Source: Flavobacteriales bacterium UBA2426
GTDB lineage: Bacteria; Bacteroidota; Bacteroidia; Flavobacteriales_F; PHOS-HE28
Assembly: GCA_002342985.1 (NCBI GenBank)
Contig: DDRC01000128.1
Location: 1 to 58,639, forward strand
Reading direction: 5' to 3'
DNA length: 58,639 bases
The notes beneath the pieces are model-generated. The model ran no database searches. It had not been told where the DNA came from and saw only the letters and a program-made list of their open reading frames with translations. Position numbers and translations under genes: made by a program. This document shows positions 1-6,987 of the stretch, piece by piece. Within the stretch, counting starts at the first letter, position 1, and the number at the start of each line of letters is the position of its first letter.

Positions 1-114
1 CCAAGTTCCGCGAACTTGGAAGCAAACTCGCCGGACTTGGACCCAAGTTCCGCGAACTTGGACCCAAACTCGGCGAACTTGGACCCGGTTTCGGGAAATC
101 TGGACCCAAACTGA
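1..114. repeat. 21-bp tandem repeat, partly palindromic
   Basis: Five and a half copies of a 21-bp unit run from the window edge (unit starts 1, 21, 42, 63, 84, 105; the first is one base short). Units 1 and 3 contain a perfect inverted repeat, CCAAGTTC-CGC-GAACTTGG (1-19 and 43-61). Because 21 is a multiple of three the array is open on both strands: the plus frame encodes a PxSANLD-like heptad ending at TGA 112-114, and the minus frame encodes SKFAE(L/F)G heptads, entered from an ATG at 162-164. Whether it is coding or an intergenic repeat cannot be settled because the array continues past the edge. It has no spacers, so it is not CRISPR. Confidence 0.8.
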
Positions 115-370
115 ACGAGGAACGGTAAGGCAACGCCGGTGCCGGGCCTTGGCGGGCCGCCCATGAGGACATTTTTGGAGGGGTGTGCAGCGGCTTGAAC
201 GCGCTGGAAGGCCGGTGACGCGGGTGCCTGCAAAAGCGGGGTGTTGGTTGTGGCAAAGGCATCGGGAATTCGCCTGATGGTGGGCGGATGACAAAATGGG
301 CCGTCCTCGCGAAAAAGGGGCAAAACCATTCACCCGGCCCCCCACAAGGGGCCACAAAAACCCAAGCCAC
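115..370. other. Gene-free stretch upstream of the FN3 gene
   Basis: No convincing coding region. An ATG at 296 is in frame with the following gene, but the 25 residues it would add are basic and low-complexity, unlike a domain or signal peptide. A small hairpin, GGCCCC (336-341) with GGGGCC (348-353), lies 17 nt before the chosen ATG at 371; it has no T tract and may sit in the leader of the FN3 gene. No TAnnTTTG-type promoter is obvious. Confidence 0.5.
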
Positions 371-991
371 ATGGCAAGAGTGAAACTTGGCCTGGAAGGC
401 CTCCCCGCCACGGGACTCGTGGCCAAAGCGCAGGCGATGCACGACGCGGTCGTGGCCAACGCCACCATCTTCCCCAACCCCATACCGACGCCGCCCGAGT
501 TCCAGGCGCTCATCGACGAGCTGGCTGCGGCCAACGCGGCGGTGGACGCCAACCGGGGGCGCAAGGAATACCTGGAGCGGGACAACGCCGATGCGGCCCT
601 GCGCCTTGGCGTGAAGCAGTGGGCAGGGTATGTGCAAATGGTGAGCGGCGGCGACGCCACCACCATCAGGCTGTCCACCTTCGAGGTGGTGAAGCGGGGC
701 AGCCCCGTGGGCGAGCTGCCTCCGCCGACCAACCTGGCCACCCGCCTCACCAGAACGACCGGCCGCGCGGCCCTGGTGTGGGACCGCGAGGAGGGCACCG
801 ACACGCACCACGTGTACATGAGCACGAGCAACGACCCCTTCAACTGGGAGTTGATCGGGGTAACGAGCAAGAGCCGCTACAACGTGGACAACTTGGAGCC
901 CGGCAAGTTCTACTGGTTCGCGGTTACCGCCATCGGCGCCGCCGGTGAGAGCAGCATGAGCGAGCCCTGCCGCGTGATGGCCGCCGCCTAA
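371..991 (+). CDS. Fibronectin type III domain protein (206 aa)
   Basis: Small protein with two parts. The first ~95 residues are predicted helical (LPATGLVAKAQAMHDAVV, then an AANAAVD region) and resemble the N-terminal part of a group of short FN3 proteins common in Bacteroidota. The last ~100 residues form one fibronectin type III domain (PPPTNLATRL, VWDREEGTDTHHVY, YNVDNLEPGKFYWFAVTAI). No signal peptide or sorting domain, so it may be cytoplasmic. The ATG at 371 (MARVKLGL) is preferred to an in-frame ATG at 296 because the latter adds only basic low-complexity residues. It stands alone and converges on the HD gene across a strong hairpin. Function unknown; FN3 suggests binding. Confidence 0.7.
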   Translation: MARVKLGLEGLPATGLVAKAQAMHDAVVANATIFPNPIPTPPEFQALIDELAAANAAVDANRGRKEYLERDNADAALRLGVKQWAGYVQMVSGGDATTIRLSTFEVVKRGSPVGELPPPTNLATRLTRTTGRAALVWDREEGTDTHHVYMSTSNDPFNWELIGVTSKSRYNVDNLEPGKFYWFAVTAIGAAGESSMSEPCRVMAAA

Positions 992-1014
992 GCGCCACCG
1001 ACCTACCCAGGCTG

Positions 1015-1062
1015 AACGCCCTGGCCGAGCCCCCGATGACAAGGGGAGGAGGCCGGGGCGTT
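1015..1062. terminator. Strong hairpin between convergent genes
   Basis: AACGCCCTGGCC (1015-1026) pairs with GGCCGGGGCGTT (1051-1062) over 12 bp with one G-T wobble, and CCCC/GGGG (1030-1034, 1043-1046) extends pairing inside the loop. It lies between the FN3 gene stop (991) and the HD gene stop (1075), so it could end transcription from both sides. There is no long T tract, so this is inferred from position and stability. Confidence 0.55.
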
Positions 1063-1074
1063 GGCGTTTGGGGG

Positions 1075-2313
1075 CTATCCCGCAAGCCACCGCGGCCACG
1101 CCAGGTACCACTTCGTCACCGGCCGGGCCAGCGCCTGGATGCCGAGGTTGTCGCTGGCCTCGGCGATGTCGCGCAGGGTGCCGTCCTTGTAGAGGAGCTC
1201 GATGCGGTCCTTGGCGGGGTCGTAGGCGTTGTTGACGATGCTGCCGGTGAGGACGAAGTGGGCGGCATCGGCCTCGGCAATGCCCAGCTGTGCGGCCACC
1301 TGTTGGCGCAGCTCGGCCACCCGCGTGTCGTCCCACGGAATGTTCTGCAGCCGGATGCGGAGGTTGCGCCGCGTGACCAGGTCGGTGGCGAGGCGGGCGA
1401 GCACGGTGTCCGGGTGGTCGCCCCACACCTTCACGGCGCCCATGATGTCGTGGTCGTCAAGCTTCAGGAAGTCGGCGAGCACGGCGGGGTCGTTGAAGCT
1501 GGCGCGGGTATGGCGGGCGCTGAGGAAGCGCAGCAGGGCGGGCGATGCGAAGAGCGGTGTGCCGCCGAGGGCCAAGGCCTTGGCGCGGCGCAGGGTCTCC
1601 ACCAGCATCATTTCGCAGGCCACCACGGTCTTGTGCAGGTACACCTGCCAGTACATGAGGCGGCGCGCCACCAGGAACTTCTCGATGCTGTAGATGGCCT
1701 TCTCCTCCACCACCAGCCTGCTTGCCCCGGCCTGCGAGCCGGGGTCCACCACCTGCAGCATCTTGATGATGCGCTCTCCGCCGATGACGCCCTCGCTCAC
1801 GCCGGTGTAGAAGCTGTCGCGGTTGAGGTAGTCGATGCGGTCCACATCGAGCTGGCTGCTCACCAGCTGGTGCAGGAAGCGCTTGGGGTATTCATCGCGG
1901 AAGATGCGGATGCCCAGGTCCAGTGCGCCATTGAACTCGGCGTTGAGGGCGTCCATCACCAGTGCGCTCACATCCTCGTGGCCAACGCCCTCCACCAGGC
2001 TGTGCTCCAGTGCATGGCTGAAGGGCCCGTGGCCCACATCGTGCAGCAGGATGGCGATGCGCGCGCCCAAGGCCTCCTCCTCGGTGATGGCGTGCCCCTT
2101 GCCGCGCAGCGTGGCAATGGCCTCGCCCATGAGGTGCATGGCGCCCAGGGCATGATGGAAGCGGGTGTGCAGCGCCCCGGGATACACCAGGTGCCCCAGC
2201 CCCAGCTGCTTGATGTAGCGCAACCGCTGGAACCATGGATGGTCGATGAGGCGCAGCAGCACCGGATGCGGCACGGTGATGAAGCCGTAGATGGGGTCGT
2301 TCAGGATCTTCAT
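1075..2313 (-). CDS. HD-domain phosphohydrolase (412 aa)
   Basis: Metal-dependent HD-superfamily phosphohydrolase of the dGTPase-like COG1078 group, which hydrolyses nucleoside triphosphates or related phosphoesters; the exact substrate is not predictable. The metal motif is visible: H53/H54 in the HTRFHH segment, then H91-D92 in ILLHDVGHGPFSH. The N-terminus (MKILNDPIYGFI) and the ~410-residue length are typical. The start at 2313 is the only sensible ATG. A minus-strand -7-like motif (2423-2430) lies beyond a long perfect inverted repeat, which would therefore fall in the leader of this transcript. Confidence 0.88.
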   Translation of the reverse strand: MKILNDPIYGFITVPHPVLLRLIDHPWFQRLRYIKQLGLGHLVYPGALHTRFHHALGAMHLMGEAIATLRGKGHAITEEEALGARIAILLHDVGHGPFSHALEHSLVEGVGHEDVSALVMDALNAEFNGALDLGIRIFRDEYPKRFLHQLVSSQLDVDRIDYLNRDSFYTGVSEGVIGGERIIKMLQVVDPGSQAGASRLVVEEKAIYSIEKFLVARRLMYWQVYLHKTVVACEMMLVETLRRAKALALGGTPLFASPALLRFLSARHTRASFNDPAVLADFLKLDDHDIMGAVKVWGDHPDTVLARLATDLVTRRNLRIRLQNIPWDDTRVAELRQQVAAQLGIAEADAAHFVLTGSIVNNAYDPAKDRIELLYKDGTLRDIAEASDNLGIQALARPVTKWYLAWPRWLAG

Positions 2314-2328
2314 TCTTCTCGATTGCGT

Positions 2329-2400
2329 ATTGCTGATTCCTGATCGCTGATACCAGCCTCAGTCCTGTCCCGCTGGAATCAGCGATCAGGAATCAGCAAT
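2329..2400. repeat. Perfect 23-bp inverted repeat hairpin
   Basis: The 23-nt arm 2329-2351 (begins ATTGCTGATTCCTGATC) is exactly complementary to 2378-2400. After one A-A mismatch a further 4 bp (2353-2356 with 2373-2376) pair, leaving a 16-nt loop. The arms consist of repeated CTGAT-like words. It lies in the divergent region between the HD gene and porX, inside the probable HD leader. It resembles a dispersed repeat or miniature element more than a simple terminator, since it is upstream of both genes. Confidence 0.85.
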
Positions 2401-2422
2401 GGCGCCCAATATCTTCACGCCC

Positions 2423-2430
2423 CGAAAGTA
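2423..2430 (-). promoter_or_regulatory. -7 element (TACTTTCG) for the HD gene
   Basis: TACTTTCG on the minus strand matches the Bacteroidota -7 consensus TAnnTTTG. Transcription would begin near 2417 and run through the 23-bp inverted repeat before the HD start at 2313, giving a ~100-nt leader, unusually long for this window. Confidence 0.5.
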
Positions 2431-2522
2431 CAGGGCAACACCGGTCGGCATCCTGCGTTGTCCCTGGGATGAGCACCTTCCATACCGCACCCCTTGCCCC
2501 GCCGGGCACCCCGCTGAACACC

Positions 2523-4076
2523 ATGAGCGCCACCATCCTCTGGGCCGATGACGAGATCGATCTGCTGCGACCGCACGTGCTCTTCCTGCAGCAGAAAGGC
2601 TACGTGGTGGACACCGTGAACAACGGCCTGGATGCCGTGGAGAACGCCAAGGCCAAGGAGTACGACATCATCTTCCTCGATGAGAACATGCCGGGCCTCA
2701 GCGGGCTGGAGACGCTCACCCGCATCAAGTCGGTGCTGCCGCATGTGCCGGTGGTGATGATCACCAAGAGCGAGGAGGAGCGCATCATGGAGGAAGCCAT
2801 CGGCGGCAAGATCAGCGACTACCTGATCAAGCCGGTGAACCCCAACCAGATCCTGCTGAGCCTGAAGAAGCACCTGGAGGGCCGCCGCTTGGTGAGCGAG
2901 AAGAGCACCAGCAACTACCAGCAGCAGTTCCGGCAGCTGGCCATGCAGATGGGCGGGCGCCTGGGCAGCGAGGAATGGAAGGCGCTCTACGGCGAACTGG
3001 TACGCTGGGACCTGGAGCTCACCGGCAGCCAGGACCCCGGCATGGCCGACATCCTGCGCAGCCAGTGGCAGGAGGCCAACGAGCAGTTCAGCCGCTACGT
3101 GGCCGACCGCTACCTCGACTGGGTGAACGGCAAGGGCGACGACATCCCGCTCATGAGCCACCAGCTCTTCAAGGCCAAGGTGGCCCCGCTCATCGACGAG
3201 AAGCAGCCGCCGCTCTTCCTGGTGCTCATCGACAACCTGCGCCTCGATCAGTGGCGCGTGCTGGAGCCCATCGTGGGCGAGCACTTCCGCATGGAGGACC
3301 AGGGCCTCTTCTACAGCATCCTGCCCACCGCCACCCAATACGCGCGCAACGCCCTCTTCGCCGGCATGATGCCTGCCGAGATCGAGAAGCGCTTCCCCGG
3401 CAAGTGGGTGAGCGAGGAGGAGGAGGGCAGCAAGAACGCCCACGAGGGCGAGTTCATCGCCGCGCAGCTGCAGCGCCAGGGCAAGGGCGTGAAGCACAGC
3501 TACCACAAGATCCTCACCCTCGCCGCCGGGCGCAAGCTGGCCGAGAGCCTCGACAACCTGATGGGCAATCCCATCAACGTCATCGTCTACAACTTCGTGG
3601 ACATGCTGAGCCATGCCCGCACGGAGATGGAGGTGATCCGCGAGCTGGCCAGCGACGATGCCGCCTACCGCAGCCTCACCAAGAGCTGGTTCGAGCATTC
3701 GCCCCTCTACGACATCCTCAAGGGCATCGCCGAGCGCGGCGGCCGGCTGGTGATCACCACCGACCACGGCACCATCCGCGTCACCGAGCCCAGCAAGGTG
3801 GTGGGCGACCGCAACACCAACAGCAACCTGCGCTACAAGCACGGCCGCAACCTCAGCTACGAGGAGCGCGACGTGCTGGCGGTGAAGGACCCCGCGAAGG
3901 CCCATCTGCCCAGGGCGAACGTGAGCACCGCCTACATCTTCGCCAAGGGTGCCCGCTTCTTCGTGTACCCCAACAACTACAACCACTTCGTCACCTACTA
4001 CCGCGACACCTTCCAGCACGGCGGCATCAGCCTGGAGGAGATGATCGTGCCGTGGGCGGTGCTGAAGGCGAGGTGA
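2523..4076 (+). CDS. porX: PorX, T9SS response regulator with PglZ domain (517 aa)
   Basis: Response regulator of the type IX secretion system, partner of the kinase PorY and known to act with the ECF factor SigP. Residues 1-120 form a receiver domain: acidic D9/D10, phosphoacceptor D53 in IIFLDENMPG, a T in VMITKSEEE and K in LIKPVNP. The rest is a PglZ/alkaline-phosphatase-like domain with metal motifs such as LVLIDNLRLDQW and ITTDHGTIRV; this domain acts as a phosphodiesterase in characterised PorX. The length matches P. gingivalis PorX (about 518 aa). An in-frame ATG at 2469 would add 18 unconserved residues; 2523 places the receiver strand (ATILWADDE) at the start. PorX-TsaE-Ald is a conserved Bacteroidota order, interrupted here. 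Confidence 0.93.
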   Translation: MSATILWADDEIDLLRPHVLFLQQKGYVVDTVNNGLDAVENAKAKEYDIIFLDENMPGLSGLETLTRIKSVLPHVPVVMITKSEEERIMEEAIGGKISDYLIKPVNPNQILLSLKKHLEGRRLVSEKSTSNYQQQFRQLAMQMGGRLGSEEWKALYGELVRWDLELTGSQDPGMADILRSQWQEANEQFSRYVADRYLDWVNGKGDDIPLMSHQLFKAKVAPLIDEKQPPLFLVLIDNLRLDQWRVLEPIVGEHFRMEDQGLFYSILPTATQYARNALFAGMMPAEIEKRFPGKWVSEEEEGSKNAHEGEFIAAQLQRQGKGVKHSYHKILTLAAGRKLAESLDNLMGNPINVIVYNFVDMLSHARTEMEVIRELASDDAAYRSLTKSWFEHSPLYDILKGIAERGGRLVITTDHGTIRVTEPSKVVGDRNTNSNLRYKHGRNLSYEERDVLAVKDPAKAHLPRANVSTAYIFAKGARFFVYPNNYNHFVTYYRDTFQHGGISLEEMIVPWAVLKAR

Positions 4077-4081
4077 ATGCG

Positions 4082-4108
4082 GATCAGATGATCGGACGAT
4101 CAGATAAT
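4082..4108. repeat. Left inverted repeat of the porX-tsaE cassette
   Basis: Three 8-bp units, GATCAGAT, GATCGGAC and GATCAGAT (4082-4105), begin five bases after the porX stop. The 27-nt segment matches the reverse complement of 4486-4512 at 24 of 27 positions, so the two copies form inverted termini around the 87-aa gene. Confidence 0.75.
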
Positions 4109-4137
4109 GGGAATGCCTGCTCCCGAAGTAGCTGCTA

Positions 4138-4145
4138 TACCTTGT
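4138..4145 (+). promoter_or_regulatory. -7-like element (TACCTTGT) before the 87-aa gene
   Basis: TACCTTGT resembles the TAnnTTTG class and lies 25 nt before the ATG at 4171; the leader would contain the hairpin at 4150-4165. Placed by motif and position only. Confidence 0.35.
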
Positions 4146-4149
4146 CGTT

Positions 4150-4168
4150 GACCGATCTGTCGGTCTTT
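4150..4168 (+). terminator. Small hairpin plus TTT before the 87-aa gene
   Basis: GACCGA (4150-4155) pairs with TCGGTC (4160-4165) around TCTG and is followed by TTTC, ending two nt before the ATG at 4171. It could terminate porX transcription or shape translation of the small gene; the T tract is short. Confidence 0.4.
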
Positions 4169-4170
4169 CA

Positions 4171-4434
4171 ATGAGGTTGAAGGTCCGTTACCCTGCAGCA
4201 GCTCTTGCGCTCCTTTCCACAGGATCTTTCGTTGGTTGGGCCTTTGCGAAGTGGGCATTGGTGAATATTGGGCTTGATGCGAAATACCTAGGGTCCGGGC
4301 CGGAGGTCGATCTGGCTGAACAAGCGCTGTGGCTATCGATGCGGTCATGGATGGGCTGGGTATGCCTCGTTTCAACCATGCTGCTCCTCCTTCTCCTGGC
4401 CGATCGCTGGTTATTGGTCCCAAGCAGGAGTTAG
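4171..4434 (+). CDS. Small two-TM membrane protein in IR-flanked cassette (87 aa)
   Basis: Unrecognised protein with two predicted membrane segments: roughly residues 8-32 (AAALALLSTGSFVGWAFAKW) and 60-80 (MGWVCLVSTMLLLLLLADRW), joined by a short acidic loop. GC is about 55% here against about 70% in porX, and Thr/Leu/Ala codons are less G/C-ending, which suggests a foreign origin. It is flanked by inverted copies of an 8-bp tandem repeat (4082-4108 and 4477-4516) and separates porX from tsaE, usually adjacent. A short real gene is likely from the clean start and membrane pattern; function unknown. Confidence 0.55.
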   Translation: MRLKVRYPAAALALLSTGSFVGWAFAKWALVNIGLDAKYLGSGPEVDLAEQALWLSMRSWMGWVCLVSTMLLLLLLADRWLLVPSRS

Positions 4435-4476
4435 ATCAGCCTTGTGCGCTCTTTGATCACCTGCCGTTCCCGGGTC

Positions 4477-4516
4477 GATCATCTGATCATCTGATCGGCC
4501 GATTATCTGATCATCT
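4477..4516. repeat. Right inverted repeat, five 8-bp units
   Basis: Units GATCATCT, GATCATCT, GATCGGCC, GATTATCT, GATCATCT run in tandem from 4477 to 4516, ending 12 nt before the tsaE start. The part 4486-4512 is the inverted partner of 4082-4108. Confidence 0.8.
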
Positions 4517-4528
4517 CATCTTCGCCCA

Positions 4529-4957
4529 GTGCTTGCCACCCTCACCCTCCGCCAACCGTCTGACGCCCCAGGGATCGCCCGGCTCATCCTGCAGGGCCAT
4601 CCCGGGTCACGCGTCTTCGCCTTGCATGGCGAGCTCGGTGCCGGAAAGACCACCCTCATCAAGGGCTTCTGCACCGCCTTGGGCGTCACCGACAAGGCCA
4701 GCAGCCCGAGCTTCGCCATCGTGAACGAATACCGCGCGGCCAGTGGCGAGCCCGTGTTTCACTTCGACCTGTATCGATTGAAGGATGCCGCCGAGCTGGA
4801 GGGCATCGGCTTCACGGAGTATGTGGACAGCGGCCACTACTGCTTCATCGAGTGGCCAGAACTGGCCGCGGACCTGCTGCCGCCGGGCACCTTGCACCTT
4901 TCGCTGGAGGCGGCGCCGAGCGGTGCGCGTACCATCGCCATTTCCACGGGCGGCTGA
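4529..4957 (+). CDS. tsaE: TsaE, t6A-synthesis ATPase (142 aa)
   Basis: ATPase subunit that works with TsaB and TsaD in making N6-threonylcarbamoyladenosine at tRNA position 37. The Walker A loop GELGAGKTT is at residues 34-42, followed by the family motifs SPSFAIVNEY, FHFDLYRL and FIEWPE. Length is normal. The start is GTG at 4529, giving the expected N-terminus (LATLTLRQPSDAPGIARLI); the right repeat of the cassette ends just upstream, so its own promoter may have been displaced. Converges with the T9SS gene 14 nt downstream. Confidence 0.93.
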   Translation: MLATLTLRQPSDAPGIARLILQGHPGSRVFALHGELGAGKTTLIKGFCTALGVTDKASSPSFAIVNEYRAASGEPVFHFDLYRLKDAAELEGIGFTEYVDSGHYCFIEWPELAADLLPPGTLHLSLEAAPSGARTIAISTGG

Positions 4958-4971
4958 GCGCTCCGCGGCGA

Positions 4972-6852
4972 TCAGTGCTTCACGAAGCGGAGCACCTGCT
5001 GCCCTGCGCCGTCACCCACGCGCAACCAGTACACGCCGCCTGGTAGGGCCGTCGTGTCGATGTGCGCGTTGGGGCCCACGGCGTTCTGCGTGGACACCTT
5101 GCGGCCCATGGCATCCACCATGGCGATGCGTACCGTGGCGCTGGCGGGAAGGCCGCGCAGGAAGAGGGTGCCTCCAGTGGGATTCGGCCAGGCCTCAAGC
5201 GAAGTGGCCGTGGCGGTCGTTCCAGCAAGCCCGGTGGTGGTCACCACCAGTCCATCGGAGGTAGCCGTTCCCACGCAACCCTGCGTGTTGGTGTAGCTCA
5301 CGCTGTAGCTCCCGTTCTCCGTGGGTTCGTAGCTCTGACCGTTGGCTCCCAGGATGGGTTCGCCGTTCAGCAGCCATTGAATGGTGCCAGCGAAGGCGGG
5401 CGAGGCAATGAGCGTGCTGCCCACCTGGCTGATCTGCGGATCGGGCACTTCTTCGGAGATGCCGGTGAACTCGGTGACGAAGAAGCCCCTGTTCGGGATG
5501 CGCTCCACGCAGCTCAGCTCCCATGGCGACAAGGTGTTCAGCTGGCCGCTCACCACATAACGGCCATCGCCCTGGCTCACCAGCGCATAGGCGAAGCTCT
5601 GCAGGGCATTGGGCGGTTGGGCCGGTACCCCGGTGTGGAATCCGGTGAGGTAGTCGCCCGCTGCACTGATCTCCGCGATGAAGCCCTTGCCCGTGGCCGA
5701 GGCGGTGATCACCGCGGAGCCGAAGGTGGCGGTGCCGGAGGACTGCTGCCCGCAGAGGTACAGGCTGTTGCCATCATCCTTCAGGGTGAGGCCGTATGCA
5801 AAGATGCCTGCCTGTGAGATGATCGGTCGCATCCATTGCGGGGTGCCGTCCCCGTCCATACTCAGCACCGCGTCGGTGCCGTTGACCAATGTGGTGTTGG
5901 TGACCACATCCGGCCCGAAGGGAATGGGTGTATTGAAGCCGAGGGTGGCGCAGGCGTAGATGTTGTCGGACGGGTCCGCCACCAGCGGGATGTTGAACCC
6001 GAACCGCTCCTTGAAGTGGCCATGGGAGCGGAACCAGCGTATGGAATCCAGGTCGGCACTGCAACGCAGGAAGAAATAACGGTGCAAGGCTGCCGCCGAC
6101 GCTTCGCCCGGCAGGCTGGGTTCGGTGCCGAAGGCCAGTTCACCGCGGTGCTCGCCGGCGATGATCACATCGCCATCGCTCAGGCTCACCGCATTCTTGA
6201 ACCACAGGTTGGGGAACGCCGTGGTGGGCACGTAGGAGGTGGCGGCAAGTGAGGTCTCCAGGTTGCCGGCCGTGTCAATGCTGGCCACGGAGAGGTCACC
6301 ACTTTGGAAGTACAGCAGCCCGTTGGCGTAATGCAACAGGTTGGTGCGGGTCAGTCCGCCCGTAGTGGGCATGCCCGTATTGTGCGCCCACACCAGGTCG
6401 CCTTCCGGTGAGAACTTCAGCAGGTAGTTGCGCGAGGCCGTCACATTCACGGTGGTGTCGCCCACAATGATGGTGTTCACCGACGTGCGGCCCAGGAAGT
6501 AGGCGTTGCCGGCCTCATCCGCACGGATGCTGAAGGGCTGGAACTGCGGCCCCACCGGACGGATCCACTGCAGGTCGCCCGCGCTATTGAACTTGTGGAC
6601 GAAGGCATTGATGCTGCCCGGCCCGCCGCTGGGAAAGACCGTGTCGCCCTGGCACTGCTGCGGGGTGTTGCCATCGTTGAACAGGTACAGGTTGCCCTGC
6701 GGGTCGCGGGCCAGGTCAAGCGCGCCGGAGAAGGAGTTGCCGGCACCGGCCGACCCACCGCTGCTGGCCCAGGTGTAGCCTTGAGCATGTGCCCGGTGGG
6801 CGTAGGATGCGGAGAGGAGAAGGAGCAGGCAGGCGAGTCGTGATGGGGACAT
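4972..6852 (-). CDS. Secreted beta-propeller-like protein with T9SS type A sorting domain (626 aa)
   Basis: Exported protein. Signal peptide at residues 1-24 (SRLACLLLLLS... HAQG). The body contains repeated propeller-like strands (DPQGNLYLFND, ADEAGNAYFLGR, DPSDNIYACATLGF, KDDGNSLYLCGQ), as in SBBP-type repeat proteins. Before the end is an Ig/PKD-like segment (AGTIQWLLNGEPILGANGQSY), then a T9SS type A sorting domain of about 75 residues (WPNPTGGTLFLRG, DAMGRKVST, GGVYWLRV, LRFVKH). It should cross the outer membrane through the T9SS and be surface-attached or released. ATG 6852 is preferred to 6876, which would put basic residues before the signal. The gene is inserted antiparallel between tsaE and ald. 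Confidence 0.85.
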   Translation of the reverse strand: MSPSRLACLLLLLSASYAHRAHAQGYTWASSGGSAGAGNSFSGALDLARDPQGNLYLFNDGNTPQQCQGDTVFPSGGPGSINAFVHKFNSAGDLQWIRPVGPQFQPFSIRADEAGNAYFLGRTSVNTIIVGDTTVNVTASRNYLLKFSPEGDLVWAHNTGMPTTGGLTRTNLLHYANGLLYFQSGDLSVASIDTAGNLETSLAATSYVPTTAFPNLWFKNAVSLSDGDVIIAGEHRGELAFGTEPSLPGEASAAALHRYFFLRCSADLDSIRWFRSHGHFKERFGFNIPLVADPSDNIYACATLGFNTPIPFGPDVVTNTTLVNGTDAVLSMDGDGTPQWMRPIISQAGIFAYGLTLKDDGNSLYLCGQQSSGTATFGSAVITASATGKGFIAEISAAGDYLTGFHTGVPAQPPNALQSFAYALVSQGDGRYVVSGQLNTLSPWELSCVERIPNRGFFVTEFTGISEEVPDPQISQVGSTLIASPAFAGTIQWLLNGEPILGANGQSYEPTENGSYSVSYTNTQGCVGTATSDGLVVTTTGLAGTTATATSLEAWPNPTGGTLFLRGLPASATVRIAMVDAMGRKVSTQNAVGPNAHIDTTALPGGVYWLRVGDGAGQQVLRFVKH

Positions 6853-6873
6853 GGGGCGGGTCTGTCGGTGCCG

Positions 6874-6904
6874 CAAACATCCTTTGAGGCGGGCAGTGCG
6901 TCAA
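6874..6904 (-). promoter_or_regulatory. Promoter of the T9SS propeller gene
   Basis: On the minus strand TTG (6904-6902) is followed after 20 nt by GATGTTTG (6881-6874), fitting the Bacteroidota -33 TTG / -7 TAnnTTTG pattern apart from the first base. The start codon at 6852 lies 21 nt further on. Confidence 0.55.
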
Positions 6905-6960
6905 TAGAACCTTGGTTAGGGGTGCCGCGGCCGGTTTTCCGTCACTCGGTTGCTGCTCAG

Positions 6961-6968
6961 TACCTTCG
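6961..6968 (+). promoter_or_regulatory. -7 element (TACCTTCG) for ald
   Basis: TACCTTCG, the form of the -7 box used most often in this window, ends 19 nt before the ald ATG at 6988. No TTG is found at the usual -33 spacing. Confidence 0.55.
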
Positions 6969-6987
6969 CGTGCCTTCCAATACGCCG

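Noticed and set aside
1..114. CRISPR array
   Set aside because: Repeats are head to tail without spacers and their units diverge, and no cas gene lies nearby.
1..164. A truncated minus-strand protein entering from ATG 162-164
   Set aside because: It is open to the edge but consists only of heptad repeats with no Shine-Dalgarno or promoter, and the plus strand is equally open, so it is reported as a repeat and a finding rather than a gene.
2469..2522. An 18-residue N-terminal extension of PorX
   Set aside because: The extra residues are Pro/Thr-rich, while PorX proteins begin directly with the first receiver strand as at 2523.
2415..4019. Very long open frames antisense to porX, aroB, ald, the cyclase and the M1 peptidase
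   Set aside because: They arise from the high-GC third-position bias, have no domain or start context, and are rich in H, A, V, Q, R and G; the sense frames contain complete catalytic motifs.
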